Shown here one piece after another: positions 1 to 4,163 of a stretch of 7,972 bases of DNA (positions within the stretch are counted from its first letter, which is position 1; every line of letters starts with the position of its first letter). The DNA lies in contig JAEMRG010000087.1 of NCBI GenBank assembly GCA_016463455.1, positions 1 to 7,972 of the forward strand, written 5' to 3'. The notes under the pieces were generated by a model, which ran no database searches, was not told where the DNA came from, and worked only from the letters and a program-made list of their open reading frames with translations. Both the position numbers and the translations under genes were made by a program. This DNA comes from Rhodoferax sp. (GTDB taxonomy: Bacteria > Pseudomonadota > Gammaproteobacteria > Burkholderiales > Burkholderiaceae_C).

Positions 1-100
1 TGCGTCCGCTGCGCTCGTGCGCGAGTATGAGTTGCAAGCGTTCTTTGGCAACACTAGCTGTTTTTTTCTTCTCACCCAACAAAAAAGAGAGAAAGGACAT
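1..100 (-). CDS. minE: Cell division topological specificity factor MinE (N-terminal part, cut by window edge)
   Basis: MinE drives the pole-to-pole oscillation of the MinCD division inhibitor by binding membrane-bound MinD and stimulating its ATPase. The minus strand from 100 down to 1 translates without a stop for 33 codons, beginning MSFLSFLLGEKKKTASVAKE and continuing RLQLILAHERSGR. This is the typical MinE N-terminus: a short amphipathic membrane-targeting stretch (residues 2-9), then the conserved A-K-E-R-L-Q-L-I-L-A-H-E-R block (18-30) that contacts MinD. The ATG lies 4 bases after the minD stop, so the two genes are almost certainly translated from one mRNA. The C-terminal dimerisation domain lies outside the window. 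The call is secure despite truncation because the block is highly conserved and the gene order is the classical one. Confidence 0.93.
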   Translation of the reverse strand, partial: MSFLSFLLGEKKKTASVAKERLQLILAHERSGR

Positions 101-104
101 GCTC

Positions 105-920
105 TTAATTCCCACCGAATAAACGCTTGAAAAAGCCGGGTTTGACAGCTTCGGTAAAGCGCATGGGTTTGTCGGTGCCTAGGAAGCGATCGATTACGTC
201 CTTGTAGGCCTCAGCAACTTCGCTGCCGGCCATATGCACCGCTGGCACGCCCTGGTTGGAAGCTTGCAACACGGTTTCGCTCTCGGGAATCACACCAATG
301 AGCTTGATCCGCAAAATATCCTGGATATCTTCGAGGGACAGCATTTGCCCCTGGTCCACACGGGCCGGGTTGTAGCGGGTAATGAGCAAATGCTCTTTGA
401 TGGGCTCCATACCCTCGATAGCGCGCTTGGTTTTGCTGGCCAGCATGCCCAAGATACGGTCTGAATCGCGCACCGAGGAGACTTCCGGGTTCGTCACCAC
501 CAGCGCTTCATCAGCGTAATGCATGGCCATCAAGGCTCCGGTTTCGATGCCTGCGGGGGAGTCACACACAATGAATTCAAAATCCATAGCGATCAGGTCA
601 TGGAGTACTTTTTCAACGCCTTCCTGAGTCAATGCGTCCTTGTCGCGGGTTTGGGACGCCGCCAGAACATACAAGTTTTCACATTGTTTGTCTTTGATGA
701 GTGCCTGGTGCAAATTGGCTTCACCGGTGATCACGTTGATTAGGTCATACACCACGCGGCGTTCGCAACCCATGATCAGGTCTAGATTGCGCAAGCCCAC
801 ATCAAAGTCGATCACCGCTGTTTTGTGTCCGCGCAAGGCCAATCCGGTTGCGAAACTCGCACTGGTCGTTGTTTTACCAACACCACCTTTGCCGGACGTG
901 ACCACAATAATTTTTGCCAT
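105..920 (-). CDS. minD: Septum site-determining ATPase MinD
   Basis: MinD is a ParA/MinD-type ATPase that dimerises with ATP on the inner membrane and recruits MinC to block Z-ring assembly away from midcell; MinE releases it. The 271-residue protein has the usual length. Visible motifs are the deviant Walker A SGKGGVGKT (residues 9-17, signature lysine K11 and K16), the switch I region with D40 in VIDFDVGLRN (36-45), and Walker B/switch II around FIVCDSPAGIE with D120. The C-terminal amphipathic membrane-targeting helix (residues 260-271, K-P-G-F-F-K-R-L-F-G-G-N) is intact. The ATG start is preceded by GGAAAG about 10 bases upstream. It sits between minC (41-base gap) and minE (4-base gap) in one minus-strand operon. 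Nothing is unusual about it. Confidence 0.98.
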   Translation of the reverse strand: MAKIIVVTSGKGGVGKTTTSASFATGLALRGHKTAVIDFDVGLRNLDLIMGCERRVVYDLINVITGEANLHQALIKDKQCENLYVLAASQTRDKDALTQEGVEKVLHDLIAMDFEFIVCDSPAGIETGALMAMHYADEALVVTNPEVSSVRDSDRILGMLASKTKRAIEGMEPIKEHLLITRYNPARVDQGQMLSLEDIQDILRIKLIGVIPESETVLQASNQGVPAVHMAGSEVAEAYKDVIDRFLGTDKPMRFTEAVKPGFFKRLFGGN

Positions 921-961
921 GAATAGCTATCTTTCCAAAGAAGGGGTCAATGCTTTGAATT

Positions 962-1792
962 TTACGTTTTCAACGCTTCAATAATAATTTTTTCTTTTCC
1001 ATCGTCGCTTAATCGTACTTGCGCTGGTTTGCCCAGCACATCCGGGCCTAATTCCTGCTCAGTAGTGCGGTAGACACCGGCGATAGACACAAGTTCAGGT
1101 TCCAAGGCCAAAGCGAATATCCGGGCCGATGTGTTGCCTCTTGCACCCGCCATGGCTTTGCCTCGCAAGGGTGCATACACATGGATATTGCCATCGGCAA
1201 TGACCTCCGCACCTCGATTCACCATAGCCATCACAATCAAGTCAGAACCCCGGGCATAAATTTTTTGTCCCGAGCGCAGGGGCTTGTTCACCACCATAGT
1301 CGGGTTAGTACCGTCTCTGGCAGCTGGTGCGACGGCTAAAGGACTCGCTGCCAGGTTAGATGCCTTGCTAGGCGCTGCAACAGGTGTTACGGCGGACGGC
1401 GCTGCCGCCGGACTTGTTTTAGCAACGACTGGGCGGCGTATTTCGGGTGGTGCCTCAGCAACGCCGGATTTCTTTGCGACCGCAAGACTGGTTTCATCCA
1501 GTCCGCGAACCGCACTGGCGACCAAACGGCATTGCGTTAGCGTATTGAGAAGCAAATTCCATTGCGGGTGGGGAAGACTCAGACCAGCCTGACTGAAATC
1601 TAAAACAAGGCCATCGGTATCGAAAAAGTCCGGACTTTCACCATTGGGCCCAAATTTTTTTAAAAGTTCAGCTGCAAGCCTTGCCAAGTCAGAGGTTTTG
1701 ACTATCAATGCGACCAAGGTCAGCTGGGCACTTTTGAGCTCAAACGCGGGTGCATCACTGGCAGAAAAAGCGAGATCAGGTTGAACCGGCAT
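962..1792 (-). CDS. minC: Septum site-determining protein MinC
   Basis: MinC is the FtsZ-polymerisation inhibitor of the Min system and is brought to the membrane by MinD. Numbered from a possible upstream GTG (1802-1804), residues 20-115 fit the N-terminal FtsZ-binding domain (F-E-L-K-S-A-Q-L-T-L-V-A-L is its typical opening). Residues about 117-168 are an Ala/Pro-rich linker, longer than in E. coli. Residues 172-280 form the C-terminal beta-helix domain, with the MinD-binding RSGQ motif at 177-180 and the glycine-rich A-D-G-N-I-H-V-Y-A-P-L-R-G-K segment. The ATG at 1790-1792 is preferred (276 residues); the GTG would add four residues. Neither has a recognisable Shine-Dalgarno sequence, so the start is uncertain. 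As first gene of the operon, its promoter should lie in the AT-rich region to the right. Confidence 0.93.
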   Translation of the reverse strand: MPVQPDLAFSASDAPAFELKSAQLTLVALIVKTSDLARLAAELLKKFGPNGESPDFFDTDGLVLDFSQAGLSLPHPQWNLLLNTLTQCRLVASAVRGLDETSLAVAKKSGVAEAPPEIRRPVVAKTSPAAAPSAVTPVAAPSKASNLAASPLAVAPAARDGTNPTMVVNKPLRSGQKIYARGSDLIVMAMVNRGAEVIADGNIHVYAPLRGKAMAGARGNTSARIFALALEPELVSIAGVYRTTEQELGPDVLGKPAQVRLSDDGKEKIIIEALKT

Positions 1793-1916
1793 AGTGAACT
1801 GCACAGAGGTAGAAACGAAAAATCAATTTTACCTGACGAAAAATTTTGAACTCTGGGCGTCGTGGCTAGCGCGTAAACCAGTGCCGTAGTTGTCCACCGA
1901 ATCCTTGACTTCTAGG

Positions 1917-1953
1917 TATTCTTTATATTTATATTTCAAATTAGTAGTAGTAG
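1917..1953 (+). other. AT-rich block followed by TAG repeats (DnaA-trio-like, possible unwinding element)
   Basis: Positions 1917-1942 contain only 2 G/C among 26 bases (C at 1921 and 1937). They run directly into four consecutive TAG triplets at 1942-1953, followed by ATAG. Repeated TAG-type triplets read 5'-3' on one strand, with AT-rich DNA on their 5' side and DnaA boxes on their 3' side, are the arrangement known for DnaA-trio elements of bacterial origins. Here the order and polarity agree. The nearest perfect DnaA box is about 137 bases away, however, rather than a few bases. The functional label is therefore inference. Confidence 0.4.
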
Positions 1954-2026
1954 ATAGTGTCCGTATTTTTTTTCGAGAAAGTTGTTTTTATCTATATAGA
2001 TCAATGGTTTAAATCACTGGACAGCA

Positions 2027-2035
2027 TGTGTATGA
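2027..2035 (-). promoter_or_regulatory. Near-match DnaA box
   Basis: TGTGTATGA differs by one base from the box TGTGNATAA (reverse complement of TTATNCACA). Alone it would be within chance expectation. It is listed because two perfect boxes follow within 100 bases, this one in the same orientation as the box at 2090. Confidence 0.3.
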
Positions 2036-2089
2036 GGTGCTTGAATGACAGTGCTTCAAAATGAACAACATGCGCTTTTCGGCTGTGCC

Positions 2090-2098
2090 TGTGGATAA
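2090..2098 (-). promoter_or_regulatory. DnaA box, perfect match (TTATCCACA on minus strand)
   Basis: TGTGGATAA is the exact reverse complement of the strongest DnaA box, TTATCCACA (the E. coli R1/R4 form). It lies upstream of the NnrU gene, 20 bases from a second perfect box in the opposite orientation. DnaA binding is a reasonable prediction. Whether this serves replication initiation, DnaA titration or transcription control is open. Confidence 0.55.
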
Positions 2099-2117
2099 GT
2101 GGCTACTTGTTCCGTTC

Positions 2118-2126
2118 TTATGCACA
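2118..2126 (+). promoter_or_regulatory. DnaA box, perfect match (TTATGCACA)
   Basis: TTATGCACA fits the strict consensus TTATNCACA. It faces the box at 2090-2098 and forms part of the right arm of the hairpin GGCTGTGC/GCACAGCC (2081-2088 and 2122-2129). Confidence 0.5.
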
Positions 2127-2188
2127 GCCCTCAGTTGCTAGTGAAGCAGGCGTATGCTTGTACGGTAGCTATTTTTAAAAGGTTCTCT

Positions 2189-2767
2189 ATGTGGTCTTTG
2201 GCATTGGGTTTGTTCTTATTTCTTGGCACACATGCCTTACGCATCCGTGGTGATGTGATGCGCGATCGTTTACTGGCGCGTTTAGGGCCTCGCTATTTCA
2301 AGACCTTGTATGCACTTACGTCTGCGCTGGGTTTTTTCCTGTTGGTGTACGGTTTTGGCATTGCACGTGAGACCCCTGTGGTACTTTGGACGCCACCACC
2401 GGCAATGAAGCATGTAGCCTATCTGCTAACGCTAGTAGCGATGGTTTTGATGGCAGCGGTCTATGTTCCACGCAATGCTTTCAAAGCCAAGTTGCATCAT
2501 CCGATGATCTTGTCAGTCAAGACCTGGGCCTTAGCGCATTTGCTAGCCAACGGCACCCTGGCGCATCTGCTGTTGTTTGGCAGCATGTTGCTTTGGAGTA
2601 TTTTTCTTTTTAAAGCATCCAGGGCGCGGGATAAGCTTAATCAGGTGGTCTATACGCCAGGAAATAAAGCCTCAACAATTTTGACCTTAGAGATTGGCAT
2701 AGCCATGTGGCTGATATTTGTAGCTTGGGCCCATGGCTGGTTGATAGGCGTGCAAGTGATGCAATAG
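2189..2767 (+). CDS. nnrU: NnrU family integral membrane protein
   Basis: The 192-residue, strongly hydrophobic protein matches the NnrU family. These inner-membrane proteins were named from denitrification gene clusters and are related by fold to the NnrU/isoprenoid-modifying enzyme group; their exact reaction is not settled. Hydrophobic segments lie roughly at residues 1-18, 37-56, 73-93, 105-142 (probably two helices) and 166-187. The conserved family signature is visible in the middle: H-H-P-M-I-L-S-V-K-T-W-A-L-A-H-L-L-A-N-G (about 103-122). The ATG at 2189 is chosen because AAAAGG stands six bases upstream and the protein then starts at the family's usual M-W-x-L-x-L-G-L-x-L-F. An upstream GTG at 2099 adds a non-conserved tail. 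The gene is followed after 42 bases by a glutaredoxin-fold gene, probably co-transcribed. No denitrification genes are in view. Confidence 0.88.
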   Translation: MWSLALGLFLFLGTHALRIRGDVMRDRLLARLGPRYFKTLYALTSALGFFLLVYGFGIARETPVVLWTPPPAMKHVAYLLTLVAMVLMAAVYVPRNAFKAKLHHPMILSVKTWALAHLLANGTLAHLLLFGSMLLWSIFLFKASRARDKLNQVVYTPGNKASTILTLEIGIAMWLIFVAWAHGWLIGVQVMQ

Positions 2768-2809
2768 ACATGTCAAAGGCCATAATTGAACTTTAGCGGA
2801 GATTACCCT

Positions 2810-3175
2810 ATGCCTAGACCTGTATTGGATGAATCCCGTATCCATACTTCGATCCGAGATACCGTCGCCAACCACCACCGCCATATGGTGGACCAGGTAG
2901 AGGTGGCGATTGCCAAGCATACGGTGCTGGTGGTGGGCATGGCGCTCAATCCTATGCCTAAAAAAGCGCGGGCTGCTTTAGACGCTGCGGGTATTGCCCA
3001 TGGGTACTTGGAATTCGGCAGTTATTTCAACACTTGGCGCGAGCGCAATGCGCTCAAAATGTGGACTGGCTGGCCTACTTTCCCCATGGTGTTTGTCAAA
3101 GGCGCTTTAGTTGGGGGTGCCAACGATGTGCAAGCTTTGATTGTCAGCGGCGAATTAAAAAAAATGCTGGCGTAA
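2810..3175 (+). CDS. Glutaredoxin-fold protein lacking catalytic cysteines
   Basis: The 121-residue protein resembles monothiol glutaredoxins. After an N-terminal helical extension (residues 1-36) comes the beta-strand T-V-L-V-V-G-M-A (38-45). The helix K-K-A-R-A-A-L-D-A-A-G-I (51-62) follows, then the hallmark GWPTFPMVFVKGALVGGAND (87-106), which contains the cis-proline TFP motif and the glutathione-binding G-G segment. Where a CGFS or CPYC active site should stand there is L-N-P-M-P (46-50), and the whole protein contains no cysteine. It therefore cannot do classical thiol-disulfide chemistry or thiolate-dependent [2Fe-2S] ligation. A role in binding glutathione, or a structural role, is possible but unproven. 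The start ATG at 2810 has GGAG eight bases upstream; a TTG at 2786 is in frame but unlikely. It probably forms an operon with the NnrU gene. Confidence 0.82.
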   Translation: MPRPVLDESRIHTSIRDTVANHHRHMVDQVEVAIAKHTVLVVGMALNPMPKKARAALDAAGIAHGYLEFGSYFNTWRERNALKMWTGWPTFPMVFVKGALVGGANDVQALIVSGELKKMLA

Positions 3176-3198
3176 AAAAACCCCGGTATCACCGGGGT
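3174..3198 (-). terminator. Intrinsic terminator of the Spy-like gene
   Basis: ACCCCGGT (3180-3187) and ACCGGGGT (3191-3198) form a perfect 8-bp GC-rich stem with a 3-base loop. Read on the minus strand, the hairpin is followed by seven T residues (A-tract 3174-3180 on the plus strand). It lies 30 bases past the stop of the minus-strand gene ending at 3228. The T-tract overlaps the stop codon of the plus-strand glutaredoxin-like gene. On the plus strand no T-tract follows, so termination in that direction would be weaker. Confidence 0.88.
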
Positions 3199-3227
3199 GT
3201 GCAAATAGGGCTTTACCCAGCCTAGTT

Positions 3228-3704
3228 TTAATCGTGGTGCCGTCCATGCCTCCATCCGCTCATGGCTTTGGTATCAAAAGTTTTCTTCTGTTCCGGTGCT
3301 AACACCACATAAAAGCTTTTCACCGCAGCGGCATGTTTGTCCATCTCGGCTATGCGTGCTTCATGGCGTTGCGACATTAGTTGTTTCATTTTGTCTAGGC
3401 GCTCGGGCATATTGAGTTTTTCCATTTCAGCGCGATCGGGCCGTTGTGGGCGCGCTGGTGGCGTCATAGCGCCGGCCAGTGCGGCCCAGGCAGGTTCTTG
3501 TTCCGGCGAGAGTTTGAGCTCGGTTTTGAGCTTTTGCATATGGTGCTTCATGCGCAAGCCCATAGATTCACCATGCTTGTCTTGCATGGTGTGCATACCT
3601 GTTTTGGCGGACTCGTCTTTTGATGGACTGTTTTGGGCACTGGCATAAGCGCTAAGCAAAGTCAGTGTGGCTGCGCTCAGCCACACGGCAGTTTGGTTTT
3701 TCAT
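3228..3704 (-). CDS. Spy/CpxP-like (LTxxQ) periplasmic protein, His/Met-rich
   Basis: The predicted product has 158 residues. It begins with a Sec signal peptide (M-K-N-Q-T, hydrophobic core about 7-20, cleavage likely after A-S-A at residue 23), so it should act in the periplasm. Two LTxxQ-type motifs appear as LSPEQ (65-69) and LAPEQ (135-139), separated by helical, charged sequence, as in Spy/CpxP-family envelope-stress chaperones. Between signal peptide and first motif is a segment rich in Met and His (residues 37-59: M37, H38, M40, H44, M48, M52, H54, H55, M56), and the C-terminus ends W-R-H-G-R-H-H-D. Together with the neighbouring copper genes this suggests metal binding or copper-stress protection (inference). 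The ATG at 3704 has AAGGA eight bases upstream; longer in-frame starts would bury the signal peptide. It lies 172 bases downstream of copZ on the same strand. Confidence 0.82.
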   Translation of the reverse strand: MKNQTAVWLSAATLTLLSAYASAQNSPSKDESAKTGMHTMQDKHGESMGLRMKHHMQKLKTELKLSPEQEPAWAALAGAMTPPARPQRPDRAEMEKLNMPERLDKMKQLMSQRHEARIAEMDKHAAAVKSFYVVLAPEQKKTFDTKAMSGWRHGRHHD

Positions 3705-3876
3705 GACAAAATTCCTTAAAAGGTTCCGATCGGGCGAGATGCTTTTTCGGATGGCCCTATAGTGCGCTGCTTGTATGTGGCCGGTGTTGCGCCAAGGCAA
3801 GGCTTTGTAAAGTTGGGCAGGGTTTAGGCTGGCTCCTGACATTTTGCTTGCATTGGGTGGCAGAGCTTGACCCGCG

Positions 3877-4074
3877 TCAAGGCGCAACCGCATAGCCTTC
3901 CTCGACAATCGCCTGGCGAAGGGCCTCGCGCTCCTTGGTGGACTGCACTTGCACCAGGTTTTGATCCCGCCGGATGAGCACCTGAGCCTCGGGGTCTTGT
4001 TTTTGAACGGCTTTGGTCACTGCTTTTTCGCAATGGCCGCAGGTCATTCCAGTCACGGTAAATTCATGGTTCAT
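3877..4074 (-). CDS. copZ: CopZ-type copper chaperone (heavy-metal-associated domain)
   Basis: The 65-residue protein is a single HMA domain (ferredoxin-like fold), the usual size for cytoplasmic copper chaperones. The metal-binding loop G-M-T-C-G-H-C is at residues 9-15, with Cys12 and Cys15 as Cu(I) ligands. The second half carries the expected pattern through V-Q-V-Q-S-T and the C-terminal E-E-G-Y-A-V. It would deliver Cu(I) to the ATPase encoded divergently next door. The ATG at 4072-4074 is preceded by a weak GAAAG. No clear terminator follows, so read-through into the Spy-like gene 172 bases downstream is plausible. Specificity for copper over other soft metals is inferred from the motif and from copA. 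Confidence 0.92.
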   Translation of the reverse strand: MNHEFTVTGMTCGHCEKAVTKAVQKQDPEAQVLIRRDQNLVQVQSTKEREALRQAIVEEGYAVAP

Positions 4075-4163
4075 GGCACATCTTTCAAAACAGAGTGATA
4101 GTTACCGGCCATTGTGCCTGTGCACGGTTTCGTTTTTTTTGATGCAAAAAAAAGGCTTTTCCT
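4075..4163. promoter_or_regulatory. Divergent copZ/copA control region
   Basis: These 89 bases separate the two divergent copper genes and must hold both promoters. An imperfect dyad, ACCGGCCA-N9-TGCACGGT (4104-4128, 6 of 8 positions symmetric), is the best operator candidate. For copZ on the minus strand, TGCACA (4119-4124) and TATCAC (4095-4100) with an 18-base spacer could be -35 and -10 elements; these are weak matches. MerR-type copper sensors (CueR) bind ACC...GGT dyads in such spacers, but the arm length and spacing here do not match the known CueR operator well. A T8-GATGC-A8 sequence (4133-4153) lies just before the copA ribosome binding site AAAAGG. Confidence 0.4.

Larger units (their letters stand above)
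2081..2129. repeat. Inverted repeat spanning two opposed DnaA boxes
   Basis: GGCTGTGC (2081-2088) and GCACAGCC (2122-2129) are perfect 8-base complements. Inside them, ATAAG (2095-2099) and CTTAT (2117-2121) also pair, leaving a one-sided bulge of six bases and a 17-base loop. There is no T-tract after it, so it is not an intrinsic terminator. It could be a DnaA-dependent structural element or a 5' leader structure of the NnrU transcript. Confidence 0.4.
1805..2188. other. Gene-free divergent region between minC and the NnrU gene
   Basis: This is the longest stretch without a convincing gene (384 bases). It lies between minus-strand minC and the plus-strand NnrU gene, so it should carry promoters for both. 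It is clearly more AT-rich than its flanks in 1917-2010. It contains an AT-only-like block, a run of TAG triplets, a T8 tract near 1967, the palindrome ATCTATATAGAT at 1990-2001, a near-match DnaA box at 2027-2035, two perfect DnaA boxes at 2090-2098 and 2118-2126, and a direct repeat GTGCTTGAA/GTGCTTCAA (2037-2045 and 2051-2059). I could not fix promoters by eye. No tRNA or conserved coding sequence is evident. An in-frame upstream extension of the NnrU ORF (GTG at 2099) was judged non-coding. Confidence 0.6.

Noticed and set aside
2099..2188. Upstream extension of the NnrU reading frame from a GTG
   Set aside because: The added 30 residues are not family-like, the GTG overlaps the DnaA-box hairpin, and the ATG at 2189 has a good ribosome binding site.
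3705..3876. Possible sigma-70 promoter for the Spy-like gene (TATAGG on the minus strand near 3755)
   Set aside because: No acceptable -35 element lies 16-18 bases upstream, so a promoter is not supported; co-transcription with copZ remains possible.
3824..4033. Small minus-strand open frame overlapping copZ
   Set aside because: It is a different frame of the copZ coding region with no ribosome binding site and no conserved features.
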